From Bradyrhizobium sp. U87765 SZCCT0048 (GTDB taxonomy: Bacteria > Pseudomonadota > Alphaproteobacteria > Rhizobiales > Xanthobacteraceae): a stretch of DNA of 64,000 nt. Shown one piece after another: positions 44,825-53,019 of this stretch; position 1 is the stretch's first letter; each line of letters starts with the position of its first letter. Position numbers and translations under genes: made by a program. Under the pieces are notes generated by a model that saw only the letters and a list, made by a program, of their open reading frames with translations, was not told the DNA's origin and made no database searches. The stretch lies in contig NZ_JAFCMM010000002.1 in the NCBI RefSeq assembly GCF_018131225.1, forward strand, positions 310,001-374,000, given 5' to 3'.

Positions 44825-45106
44825 TGCGGACCGCAGACAAAGAGGAATTTCAGGAATTCACGAGGCTCTTTACCAGCCCCCCAAAGTCGCCCCGTGGATA
44901 CGTAGACTACCCACTACCCCAAGTGACTACCCCATGACGACCCCGTCACTTCCCCAAGTGACACAAGTGAGAAAGCGCCTGCTCCCCACAGGCGCTTTCT
45001 TCTTGTCTGGGGCTTGTTCTTGTTCGGGTCTTGTTCGGGTCTTGGCTTTGACGGCGTTTTCCGCTGACCTCCCCGCGGCACACGGCAGCGAGGCTTGCTG
45101 CCGAGA
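44825..45106. other. Intergenic stretch with direct repeats
   Basis: No supported gene. CCCCAAGTGAC is repeated (44917 and 44953), with CCCATGACGACCCCGTCACTT between, followed by the terminator at 44970. Confidence 0.45.
44970..45000 (+). terminator. Intrinsic terminator
   Basis: Perfect 12-bp stem AGAAAGCGCCTG/CAGGCGCTTTCT with a 7-base loop, then TCTTG. It probably ends plus-strand transcription from the small membrane protein. Confidence 0.75.
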
Positions 45107-46000
45107 TCAGCGCGGAGGCGTCGACGGCGCGGGCGATGCCGCCGGCACGGTCTCGACCAGCTTTCCGGTGAAGACGATGGGGCCGGTGGCAACGCCGGTC
45201 GGCGAGCCGCCTTCCGGCTCGACGGTGACGGCATAGGTCGCGTCGTTGATGGTGGCGGCGTCATAGGCCGCGAGCGCCGGCCGCGCGGTGAAATCACTGT
45301 CGCCGATCACACCCAGCGAGCGCGGCCGCGGAAACTTGTCGGACACCAGCCACAGCTCGTAGCTCTTGCCCTGCTCGGCCTCGGCGCCGACGCGCCGCAC
45401 CGTGAATGTCTTGCCGGCGAGATCGACGGTCAGGATGAAAGCGGGCGCATCCGTGCCCTTCTGCAGCACCGCGACGAACTGCGCCGGCACGGGCGCAGCG
45501 ACCTGGACCGGCACCTGAACCTGGACGGTCTCGATCCGCGGCTTGCCGCGCAGCGCCGCCGGCAGCAGATCCGGCCGCACCACCTGCGTCACCACCACCG
45601 CGGCGAGCGATGCGGCAAGCGCCGTCGCGACCGCCGTGACATTGCGCCAGCGCCTGACGCGGCTCTCGAACGCAATCACCTGGGCGCGCTCCACCGTGAC
45701 ATCGACCGCGGGAGCCACCGGCTCCGGCGCCGGTGGCGGCGGCAGCTCCGGCAACGCCATTGGCAGTTGCTGCGACGTCAGGCCGATGGCGGCGCGGATG
45801 CGGCCCCACAATTCCGGCGACGGCTCGACCGCGCCGACCATGGCGTTGAGTTCGCCGAGCCGGTTCTGCCAGCTCTCGACAACGCGCCGGTACTCGCCGT
45901 CGACGGTCATCATGGTCTCGACCTGCGCGCGTTCGTCGATGTCGAGCGTGCCGAGAACGTACTCGGCGGCCAGAACGATATGGTCTTCGCTGTAGCTCAT
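45107..46000 (-). CDS. Anti-sigma factor, RskA family
   Basis: 297 residues. N-terminal zinc-less anti-sigma domain (HIVLAAEYVLGTLDIDERAQ, then LWGRIRAAIG), one membrane span near residues 122-142 (VTAVATALAASLAAVVVTQVV) and a C-terminal RskA periplasmic domain with KSYELWLVSDKFPRPRSLG. It should sequester the ECF sigma factor encoded just upstream. It starts 10 bp after the sigma stop, on the same strand. Confidence 0.9.
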   Translation of the reverse strand: MSYSEDHIVLAAEYVLGTLDIDERAQVETMMTVDGEYRRVVESWQNRLGELNAMVGAVEPSPELWGRIRAAIGLTSQQLPMALPELPPPPAPEPVAPAVDVTVERAQVIAFESRVRRWRNVTAVATALAASLAAVVVTQVVRPDLLPAALRGKPRIETVQVQVPVQVAAPVPAQFVAVLQKGTDAPAFILTVDLAGKTFTVRRVGAEAEQGKSYELWLVSDKFPRPRSLGVIGDSDFTARPALAAYDAATINDATYAVTVEPEGGSPTGVATGPIVFTGKLVETVPAASPAPSTPPR

Positions 46001-46010
46001 GCACCCATCG

Positions 46011-46559
46011 TCACGTCAATCCGAGACAGTCCCTGATCTCGAGCATGCTGCGTCGCAGCCAGGTCTTGATCGTGTTCACCGGCGCGCTGAACTTGGTCGC
46101 CAGTTGTTCGCGGCTCCAGCCGTTGTAGTAGGCGAGCAGCACCAGCTTCTGCCGGTCCGGCTCCAGCCGGCCGACGCAGGCCAGCAGCCGGCGCAATTCA
46201 TCGTTCATCTCGCGCCGCTCGAGCGGATCCGGGGTGTCCGATGCCACTTCCATCGCAGCAGGCTCCTCTTCGATCGAGACCTCGCCGCGCTTGCGCACGA
46301 TGTCGATCGCACGGTTGCGCGCGATCGAGACCATCCAGGTGATCGGAGACGCGAGGCCGGGATTGAATTGCCCGGCACCGTTCCAGATCTTGACGTACGC
46401 TTCCTGGACAACCTCCTCGGCGAGATCCTGTCGACGCAAGATACGCAGCACGACGCCGTAGAGTTTCGCACGGGTCGCCTCATACAGCCGCTCGAACGCC
46501 GCCTCGTCGCCCTTGGCGACGGCCGCGAGCAGCCAGACCAGTTCGGCCGGCGTCAGCAT
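46011..46559 (-). CDS. ECF-type RNA polymerase sigma factor
   Basis: 182 residues. Region 2 (DEAAFERLYEATRAKLYGVV, RRQDLAEEVVQEAYVKIW) and region 4 (GWSREQLATKFSAPVNTIKT, then WLRRSM) are both present; a short acidic linker lies between. It is of the SigK type commonly paired with RskA-family anti-sigma factors, and an RskA gene follows. The chosen ATG has GGGGA upstream; longer in-frame starts reach into the tandem-repeat region. Confidence 0.9.
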   Translation of the reverse strand: MLTPAELVWLLAAVAKGDEAAFERLYEATRAKLYGVVLRILRRQDLAEEVVQEAYVKIWNGAGQFNPGLASPITWMVSIARNRAIDIVRKRGEVSIEEEPAAMEVASDTPDPLERREMNDELRRLLACVGRLEPDRQKLVLLAYYNGWSREQLATKFSAPVNTIKTWLRRSMLEIRDCLGLT

Positions 46560-46750
46560 GTAATCGTCCCCAGCCCCTGGAACTCCACGGTATCGATCCC
46601 CTGATCCTTCCTGCACAGGCGCCCGCAGGCCCGCCCGCCCGCCGCAACCGGGGGGCGAGACAATGACGTTGGTATCACATCTTGCCTCGGCCGTGGCCAG
46701 CCTTGCCGGCCGATCCGCCCCGCAGCGGCCGATTCGCCCCCAACAAACAA

Positions 46751-46776
46751 AGACCCGGGCCGCCGGGCCCGGGTCT
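46751..46776 (-). terminator. Intrinsic terminator of the fliI-fliJ operon
   Basis: Perfect 11-bp stem AGACCCGGGCC/GGCCCGGGTCT with a 4-base loop; on the minus strand it is followed by TTGTTTGTTG. Confidence 0.75.
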
Positions 46777-46798
46777 GGATATCTTGGTGACAGGCCTT

Positions 46799-46870
46799 GG
46801 CAAGATGGCTTGGCCAGATGACCTGGCAAGATGTTCTGGCAGATGTCCTGGCCGATATGCTGGCGATGCG
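46799..46870. repeat. Degenerate 12-13-bp tandem repeat
   Basis: About five to six units of the form (C/T)TGGC(A/C)(A)GATG(NN), e.g. TTGGCAAGATGGC and TTGGCCAGATGAC, in the fliJ 3' region before the terminator. Confidence 0.6.
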
Positions 46871-46904
46871 CCGTGGATGGAGCATCGCGACCGATCGCCG
46901 CGGA

Positions 46905-47327
46905 TCAGGCCAGCGCCGACAACCGCGCCGCCCGCATCAGGCCGATGCCGTCCATATCCGCCTGCTCGCGCGCATTCTCCTCGGCGCGCTCGCGCGCCTG
47001 GTCGCGCTCGTCGAGCAGCTCGACCTTCTTCAATTCCTCGAACGCCTCGCCGAGCGCGGCCTTGGCTTCCTCGAGCTGACCGCGCAGCTCGTCGGCCGAG
47101 CGGGTCAGGTTCTCGCGGCGCTGGATCGCGGCCTTGGCATAGGTCGGATAGGCGAAGTGCGTCGGATCGCTGATGCCGGCGCGCTCCTGCTCCAGCTGGA
47201 TCTCGCGCTCGAGATCCGACGACATGCGCTGGAAGTCGGCGATCATGCTCTCGATCTGAGCAACCCGACGGCGCTTCTCGTCGACCTGAAATTTCTTCAG
47301 CCGGATCAGCGTGTCTCGTGACTTCAT
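46905..47327 (-). CDS. fliJ: Flagellar export chaperone/stalk protein FliJ
   Basis: 140 residues, nearly all heptad-like coiled coil (LIRLKKFQVDEKRRRVAQIE, then LEREIQLEQERAGISDP, SADELRGQLEEAKAALGEAF). The length and its position directly after fliI fit FliJ, the central stalk of the FliI ATPase ring. The start has GGGGAG upstream. Confidence 0.85.
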   Translation of the reverse strand: MKSRDTLIRLKKFQVDEKRRRVAQIESMIADFQRMSSDLEREIQLEQERAGISDPTHFAYPTYAKAAIQRRENLTRSADELRGQLEEAKAALGEAFEELKKVELLDERDQARERAEENAREQADMDGIGLMRAARLSALA

Positions 47328-47436
47328 CGACTCGTACTCCCCAGAAGTCCCCCGACGAACGCGGGACAATGCCGGTTCCCTGGAAGGGCCCCGCCGGCAT
47401 TCACTGCAAATTGTGGGAGATCATGGCCCGACAAAG

Positions 47437-48762
47437 TTAGCGTTCCGTTTCCAACACCCCGACAATTTGCTCAAGCCTTTGGTAGCCTTCCACAATGCCG
47501 GTGGCATCGGTTTTCGCCTGGCGCAGGAAGTCCTCCAGCGGCTCGTGCAGGCGAATGGCCTCGTCGACCTCCGGGCTCGAACCGGCGCGATAGGCGCCGA
47601 GCCGGATCAGCTCCTCCATGTCAGCGTAGGTCGCCATGATCCGCCGCGCGCGACTGATCACCGGCAGGTAGGCCGGATCGGCCGAGCGCGGCATGGTGCG
47701 CGAAACCGACTTGAGAATGTTGATCGCCGGGTAGCGGCCGCGTTCGGCGATCGAGCGCTCCATGACAATATGGCCGTCGAGAATGCCGCGCACCGCGTCG
47801 GCGACTGGCTCATTGTGATCGTCGCCATCGACCAGCACCGTGAAGATGCCGGTGATGGTGCCGCTGCCCATGCCGGGGCCGGCGCGCTCCAGCAGTTTCG
47901 GGAGCTCGGTGAACACGGTCGGCGTATAGCCCTTGGCCGTCGGCGGCTCGCCGGCGGACAGGCCGATCTCGCGCTGCGCCATGGCAAAGCGCGTCACCGA
48001 ATCCATCAGGCACAGCACGTCCTTGTCGTCGTCACGGAAATACTCGGCAATGGCGAGCGTGAGATACGCCGCCTGGCGGCGCATCAGCGCCGGCTCGTCG
48101 GACGTCGCCACCACGACCACCGAGCGGGCGAGGCCCTCCTCGCCAAGGTCTTCCTGCAGGAACTCCTGCACCTCGCGGCCACGTTCGCCAATCAGCCCGA
48201 TCACCGAGATATCGGCATCCACGTTGCGCGCCAGCATCGACAGCAGCACCGATTTGCCGACACCGGAGCCGGCGAAGATGCCCATGCGCTGGCCGCGGCA
48301 GCAGGTGAGAAAGGTGTTCAGCGAGCGCACGCCGAGATCGAGCGGCGCGCCGACTCTCTTGCGGGAGTGCGCCGGCGGCGGCGCGTTGCGATAGGGCATC
48401 GGGGAGGCGCCCTGGACGATCGGCCCCTTGCCGTCGATCGGCTCGCCCATGGCGTTGACCACACGGCCGAGCCAGGCCGGCGAGGGCCGCACCTGCCCCG
48501 CCGCGGTGGCGATCACCGCGCGGCAGCCGCGCCGCACCCCCTCGAGACCGCCGAACGGCATCACCATCGCATTGCTGCCGGTGAAACCGATCACCTCGCA
48601 GGGAATGAGACGGTCGGGCGCGGTCTCCACGACGATGCGCGCCCCCACCGACATCGCATGGATGGGACCGGCGATCTCGACCATCAGGCCGCGCACACCC
48701 ACGACGCGGCCATAAATATTGACGCCTTCGATATCGCCGATTTGTTCCGCGAGCGCTTTCAT
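47437..48762 (-). CDS. fliI: Flagellum-specific ATPase FliI
   Basis: 441 residues. P-loop GSGVGKS at about 165-171 (GIFAGSGVGKSVLLSML), then DSVTRFAMAQREIGLSAGEP and a Walker B in VLCLMDSVTR, typical of FliI/F1-beta-like export ATPases. An N-terminal beta-barrel domain precedes. It energises flagellar type III export. A CtrA-like box lies about 40 bp upstream. Confidence 0.95.
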   Translation of the reverse strand: MKALAEQIGDIEGVNIYGRVVGVRGLMVEIAGPIHAMSVGARIVVETAPDRLIPCEVIGFTGSNAMVMPFGGLEGVRRGCRAVIATAAGQVRPSPAWLGRVVNAMGEPIDGKGPIVQGASPMPYRNAPPPAHSRKRVGAPLDLGVRSLNTFLTCCRGQRMGIFAGSGVGKSVLLSMLARNVDADISVIGLIGERGREVQEFLQEDLGEEGLARSVVVVATSDEPALMRRQAAYLTLAIAEYFRDDDKDVLCLMDSVTRFAMAQREIGLSAGEPPTAKGYTPTVFTELPKLLERAGPGMGSGTITGIFTVLVDGDDHNEPVADAVRGILDGHIVMERSIAERGRYPAINILKSVSRTMPRSADPAYLPVISRARRIMATYADMEELIRLGAYRAGSSPEVDEAIRLHEPLEDFLRQAKTDATGIVEGYQRLEQIVGVLETER

Positions 48763-49132
48763 TGCGAAAACCTTAAGTTTTGGAACCGCTAGGGCCCGCC
48801 CTTAACTTCGTGTTTACCCGCATCGTTAATCATTGCGTCACTGTCTTTGGTAACTGATCGCGCTCGCCCTTTCGGACGAAGGAGCGAGTCGCGAGAGTCG
48901 GTTAACGCCGACTCTTAAAGTGGAACTTGAACGCGGGCGGGTACGAAAAGCTGGTTACACGCAATATCTTAGGTCGATTCGGCGAATTTTGCACCGATAG
49001 AGCTTGCGGAGACGAATCAGGTTTTGTTAACCATAGCCAGTCAGGGTCCGAATCAGTTGTTCAAAGGCGTTTCCAGTGCCGCACGTTCGCGGCTCGACCT
49101 GACGCCCGGAGCGGCGATTATAGGGGACTGGC
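48763..49132. promoter_or_regulatory. Divergent fliI/ctrA control region
   Basis: The 370-bp gap holds TTAA-CTTCGTG-TTTA at 48802-48816 (CtrA box with one mismatch, on the fliI side) and six GANTC motifs (48886, 48895, 48910, 48976, 49014, 49050). Two of them are part of the palindrome GAGTCGGTTAACGCCGACTC at 48895-48914. GANTC is the CcrM methylation site in alphaproteobacteria. Likely cell-cycle-regulated ctrA promoter(s). Confidence 0.6.
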
Positions 49133-49834
49133 ATGCGCGTTTTGCTGATTGAAGATGACAGCGCCGTCGCGCAGTCGATCGAACTGATGCTCAAGTCCGA
49201 GAGCTTTAACGTCTACACGACGGATCTCGGCGAAGAGGGCGTCGACCTCGGCAAGCTCTACGACTACGACATCATCCTGCTTGATCTGAACCTGCCGGAC
49301 ATGTCCGGATATGACGTTCTCAAGCAGCTGCGGGTTTCCAAGATCAAGACCCCGATCCTGATCCTGTCCGGCCTCGCCGGCATCGAGGACAAGGTGAAGG
49401 GCCTGGGCGTCGGCGCCGACGATTACATGACCAAGCCGTTCCACAAGGACGAGCTGATCGCGCGCATCCACGCCATCGTCCGCCGCTCCAAGGGCCACGC
49501 CCAGTCGGTCATCCAGACCGGCGACCTCGTGGTCAACCTCGACACCAAGACGGTGGAAGTGGCTGGCCAGCGGGTTCACCTGACGGGCAAGGAATACCAG
49601 ATGCTGGAGCTGCTCTCGCTCCGCAAGGGTACCACCCTCACCAAGGAAATGTTCCTCAACCACCTCTACGGTGGCATGGACGAGCCCGAGCTGAAGATCA
49701 TCGACGTCTTCATCTGCAAGCTGCGCAAGAAGCTCGCGAACGCGTCCGAGGGCCGCAACTTCATCGAGACTGTGTGGGGCCGCGGCTACGTGCTCCGCGA
49801 ACCGCACGAGGAAGACGTTCGCATTCCTGCGTAA
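49133..49834 (+). CDS. ctrA: Cell-cycle response regulator CtrA
   Basis: 233 residues. Receiver domain with acidic pocket E7/D8/D9, phospho-acceptor D51 (LLDLNLPDMSG) and conserved Lys in MTKPFHKDEL; then an OmpR-type winged helix with LTGKEYQMLELLSLRKGTTL and VDVFICKLRKKL-type recognition-region residues. The sequence is highly CtrA-like from the N-terminus (MRVLLIEDDSAVAQSIELML). A master regulator of cell cycle and flagellar genes, placed beside fliI and near chpT. Confidence 0.96.
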   Translation: MRVLLIEDDSAVAQSIELMLKSESFNVYTTDLGEEGVDLGKLYDYDIILLDLNLPDMSGYDVLKQLRVSKIKTPILILSGLAGIEDKVKGLGVGADDYMTKPFHKDELIARIHAIVRRSKGHAQSVIQTGDLVVNLDTKTVEVAGQRVHLTGKEYQMLELLSLRKGTTLTKEMFLNHLYGGMDEPELKIIDVFICKLRKKLANASEGRNFIETVWGRGYVLREPHEEDVRIPA

Positions 49835-49876
49835 GGCGTCTTGACGGCGAGCCGCGAGGCTCTCTCCTCCCGACTG

Positions 49877-49910
49877 AACCCCGCCGCAAATGGCGGGGTT
49901 TTTGTTTGTG
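49877..49910 (+). terminator. Intrinsic terminator after ctrA
   Basis: 9-bp stem AACCCCGCC/GGCGGGGTT with loop GCAAAT, followed by TTTGTTTG. Confidence 0.9.
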
Positions 49911-50064
49911 CGGCCGCATCATCAACATGACCACGAACGCGGTCCCCACCCGCCCGGCATGGACGGCGCCGCCGGCAAAGCTATAGTTGCAGCGTTTGAA
50001 GCGCATCGGTCGCGGCCGACACGATGCCGTTTTCGTCTGCGCAGCCGTCCTGCCGGAGACAGCA

Positions 50065-50667
50065 ATGATTTCAGCCCCGCCTCCGCCCGCGGGTTCGACG
50101 ATTTCCATTCAGAGCGACGGAGCTGATACGCTCGTCGCCATCCCCTACCCGGCCTCGCCCTCGCGCTATTTCGCGGGCCTGTTCCTGCTGTGCTGGCTTG
50201 GCGGCTGGGCCTTCGGCGTCAAGGACGCCGGTGGCCGGGTGCTGTCTGGTCAGGCCAACGGTTTCATCATGTTCTGGCTGGCCGGCTGGCTCATCGGCGG
50301 CGGCTTTGCGATGTACATGGCCTTCCGTCATCTCCGTCCACCTATCCCCGAAACGCTGCGATTGACCCAGTCGGGGATCGACTATGACGCCGGCGTTCCC
50401 CCGCCTCCAACGACGCCACGCACCGGCAGTTGGAACTGGCAGGCAACGTTTCCCAAACGTATCCGCCTGAACTTGAACCGTATGGCGCTGCGAACCCTGC
50501 AGCTCCGGCCAACGGACAACAGCAACCGCCTGACAATCGACGTTGGGACCCAACGCATCGATATCGCCAGAGCAGCGACCGAAATCGAACGCGAATGGCT
50601 CTACCGCGTGATCGCCGGCCGCTATTCGCTGCCGCCTGCCGAATCAGGCCGCAGCGCCGCCGAATGA
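50065..50667 (+). CDS. Two-span membrane protein of unknown function
   Basis: 200 residues. Two hydrophobic spans (YFAGLFLLCWLGGWAFGV, then FIMFWLAGWLIGGGFAMYM), then a soluble C-terminal part with EIEREWLYRVIAGRY. ATG has GGAGACAGCA upstream. I do not recognise the family. It is possibly the first gene of a unit with the yjfL-like gene. Confidence 0.7.
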   Translation: MISAPPPPAGSTISIQSDGADTLVAIPYPASPSRYFAGLFLLCWLGGWAFGVKDAGGRVLSGQANGFIMFWLAGWLIGGGFAMYMAFRHLRPPIPETLRLTQSGIDYDAGVPPPPTTPRTGSWNWQATFPKRIRLNLNRMALRTLQLRPTDNSNRLTIDVGTQRIDIARAATEIEREWLYRVIAGRYSLPPAESGRSAAE

Positions 50668-50784
50668 GAACGATTGGCGCGGCGCAAGACTTGCGGTCTC
50701 GAACCGCCACATCTGTTGCCACGACCAATCACCCGAACCCGATTTCCGACTTTTTTCCATGGGACATCACTGGGGGTTGAACCG

Positions 50785-51189
50785 ATGATCCTGCAATCGC
50801 TCGCCGGGCTGCCGGCATTTCTGGTGTATTTCTGCACGGCGATCATTGCCGTGCTCGCCTATCTGTTCGTCTACACCCGCGTCACGCCGCACGACGAGTT
50901 CAAGCTGATCCGCGACAACGTGCCGAGCGCCGCCATCGCGCTCGGGCTCAGCCTGCTCGGCTTCACGCTGCCGGTGATCAGCGCCATGACTCATGCCGCC
51001 AATGTCCTCGACTGCCTGATCTGGAGCGCGATCGCGCTGATCGTGCAGATCGTCGTCTATTTCATCGTGCGCATCCCCGTGCCCAACCTGTCGGCGCGCA
51101 TCGCCGCGGGCGAGTTGGCACCGGCGATCTGGCTGGGCTTGTCGTCGCTCGCCGCCGGGGCACTCAACGCCGCATCGATGACCACCTGA
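50785..51189 (+). CDS. DUF350 membrane protein (YjfL-like)
   Basis: 134 residues, four predicted spans (LPAFLVYFCTAIIAVLAYLF, FKLIRDNVPSAAIALGLSLL, IWSAIALIVQIVVYFIVRIP, then LAPAIWLGLSSLAAGALNA). The DUF350/UPF0719 family is E. coli YjfL-like. It is followed by a YjfM-like and a YjfC-like gene, the same gene order as in E. coli. Confidence 0.82.
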   Translation: MILQSLAGLPAFLVYFCTAIIAVLAYLFVYTRVTPHDEFKLIRDNVPSAAIALGLSLLGFTLPVISAMTHAANVLDCLIWSAIALIVQIVVYFIVRIPVPNLSARIAAGELAPAIWLGLSSLAAGALNAASMTT

Positions 51190-51197
51190 GGCGCGCG

Positions 51198-51554
51198 ATG
51201 AAACGCTCCCAGGTCGTGCTTCTCCTCATGGGCACCGCTGCTGTCGGCGGCGGCGCCTATGCGATGATGCCCAGCGAGAACTGCCGTGCCGACCGCGCGG
51301 CGATCGCGGGGACCGACGGCGCCCCCGGCCCGCAGGATCCGCGCGACTGCGCGCGACGCACGGGAAGCTCCTGGTCGTCCGGCGGACACGGCTCATCAAG
51401 CCGGTCATGGGGCTTTTTCGACGACAGCAGCTCGTCGTCCTCCTCCCACGGCACGACGAGCAGCAGCGCCCCCGGCGACAGCGGCAGCCATGTCACGCGC
51501 GGCGGCTTCGGCTCGTTCGCGCACGCGATCGGCGCACACTTCTCCGGCGGCTGA
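51198..51554 (+). CDS. Ser-rich exported protein, DUF1190/YjfM-like
   Basis: 118 residues. N-terminal signal-like span (VVLLLMGTAAVGGGAYAM), then a short Cys-containing segment and a long Ser/Gly-rich low-complexity tail (SSSSSSHGTTSSSAPG). Position between DUF350 and glutathionylspermidine-synthase-like genes matches YjfM/DUF1190; sequence identity to that family is not certain. Confidence 0.65.
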   Translation: MKRSQVVLLLMGTAAVGGGAYAMMPSENCRADRAAIAGTDGAPGPQDPRDCARRTGSSWSSGGHGSSSRSWGFFDDSSSSSSSHGTTSSSAPGDSGSHVTRGGFGSFAHAIGAHFSGG

Positions 51555-51563
51555 GCAAGACAC

Positions 51564-52721
51564 ATGCAGCGCATCGTCTGTCCGGAGCGTGACGACTGGC
51601 AGGCCACGGCGCATGCCATGGGCTTCACGTTCCATGCCATCGGCGGCGAGCGCTACTGGGACGAGCGCGCCTACTACGGTTTCACGCTCGACGAGATCGA
51701 ACGCAGCATCGAGGCGCCGACCGGCGAGCTCGATGCGATGTGCCGCCAGCTCGTCGCCCGCGTCGTCGACAGCGAGCGCGACTTGAGGCGGCTGCAGATC
51801 CCGCAAAATTTCTGGACGTTCATCGCCGCAAGCTGGAAGCGCGGCGACGCCAGCCTCTACGGCCGCCTTGACCTGCGCTTCGACGGCCATGGTCCGGCGA
51901 AGCTGCTGGAGTACAACGCCGACACCCCGACCTCGCTGTTCGAGGCCGCCGTCTTTCAGTGGACCTGGCTCGAACAGGCGATCGAGCGCCAGATCATTCC
52001 ACGCGCCGCCGACCAGTACAATTCGCTGCACGAACGGCTGATCGCGCGCTGGGCCGAGGTCGCCAGGGGCAAGCCCGTGCATCTCGCGGCGATGATGGAA
52101 AACGACGAAGACGCCGGCACCCTCGCCTACCTCGAGGACACCGCGCGACAGGCCGGGCTTGCGACGACGCAGCTCGACGTCACCGCCATCGGCTGGCGCG
52201 ACGACGGCCATTTCGTCGATCTCGACGAGCGCCCGATGGCGCTCGTCTTCAAGCTCTATCCGTGGGAATGGATGGTGCGCGAGACGTTCGGCGCGCGTCT
52301 CAAAGGCGGCGATACCCGCTGGATCGAACCGCCATGGAAGATGATCCTGTCCAACAAGGGCATCCTGCCGCTGCTGTGGGAGATGTTCCCGAACCATCCC
52401 AACCTGCTGCCGGCCTACTTCGACGACGATCCCGCGGCCGCGACGCTCGGCACATCGTATGTGCGCAAGCCGCTGTACTCGCGCGAGGGTGCTAACGTCA
52501 CGATCGTCAGCGGCGGCGAGACGCTGGTCGCCGAGGACGGCCCCTATGGCAGCGAAGGCTTCATCCGCCAGGCACTCGCGCCGCTGCCGGCGTTCAACGG
52601 CCAGCATCCGGTGCTCGGCAGCTGGCTGGTCGGCGACACGCCATGCGGGTTGTCGATCCGCGAGGACGAGAACCCGATCACCGGCAACGGCTCACGGTTC
52701 GTGCCGCACGCGATCGTGTGA
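51564..52721 (+). CDS. Glutathionylspermidine synthase-like ATP-grasp protein (YjfC/YgiC)
   Basis: 385 residues, ATP-grasp fold: YNADTPTSLFEAAVFQW early, FKLYPWEWMVRETFG in the middle, then KMILSNKGILPLLWEMFP and a C-terminal FVPHAI. It matches YgiC/YjfC, a family related to the synthetase half of glutathionylspermidine synthetase but without the amidase half. The activity of YgiC/YjfC is not well established. Third gene of the yjfL-yjfM-yjfC-like operon. Confidence 0.88.
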   Translation: MQRIVCPERDDWQATAHAMGFTFHAIGGERYWDERAYYGFTLDEIERSIEAPTGELDAMCRQLVARVVDSERDLRRLQIPQNFWTFIAASWKRGDASLYGRLDLRFDGHGPAKLLEYNADTPTSLFEAAVFQWTWLEQAIERQIIPRAADQYNSLHERLIARWAEVARGKPVHLAAMMENDEDAGTLAYLEDTARQAGLATTQLDVTAIGWRDDGHFVDLDERPMALVFKLYPWEWMVRETFGARLKGGDTRWIEPPWKMILSNKGILPLLWEMFPNHPNLLPAYFDDDPAAATLGTSYVRKPLYSREGANVTIVSGGETLVAEDGPYGSEGFIRQALAPLPAFNGQHPVLGSWLVGDTPCGLSIREDENPITGNGSRFVPHAIV

Positions 52722-52795
52722 GCGCTGGTGGCCGGGCGAGAGCCGGCGCATGTCGGATTCCCGATAAGGATCGTACAGGGGAGCGGCCAACTGCC

Positions 52796-52988
52796 ATCCG
52801 TCACCTTGAGGTGCGAGCAACGCAAGCCTCGCAGGATGAACGGCCGCTGGGCCAAGGACCGCTAAATCAAGGCTTGGGCCGTCGCCCTTCAAGGCCGCTC
52901 ACAGCGCGACAGGTCGGGCTTGCCCGACTTGTCGATGTCAAAGGACGCTCCGGCTGAAGCCGGAGCTAGCCACCTCAGGGTGACGGAT
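52796..52988. repeat. Dispersed palindromic repeat, copy 2, with nested hairpins
   Basis: Outer inverted arms ATCCGTCACCTTGAGGTG (52796) and CACCTCAGGGTGACGGAT (ending 52988), same sequence family as the element at 3904. It is longer by about 60 bp and contains two extra hairpins: CGACAGGTCGGGC/GCCCGACTTGTCG (52907-52934) and GCTCCGGCT/AGCCGGAGC (52947-52966). Confidence 0.8.
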
Positions 52989-53019
52989 CACTTCAGACAA
53001 GCCCTCAAGTCACTACGTT

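Larger units (their letters stand above)
46560..46904. other. Gene-free stretch downstream of fliJ
   Basis: Contains a terminator at 46751 and a tandem repeat at 46799. No other gene is seen. Confidence 0.5.

Noticed and set aside
44824..44934. A 36-codon frame overlapping the small membrane protein stop
   Set aside because: No ribosome-binding site, and its 3' part is made of noncoding direct repeats.
44917..44963. Possible CRISPR-like repeats (CCCCAAGTGAC twice)
   Set aside because: Only two 11-bp units, with no regular spacers and no cas genes in the window.
48902..48918. TTAA-N9-TTAA upstream of ctrA as a CtrA box
   Set aside because: The spacer is nine, not seven, bases, and the segment overlaps a GANTC palindrome.
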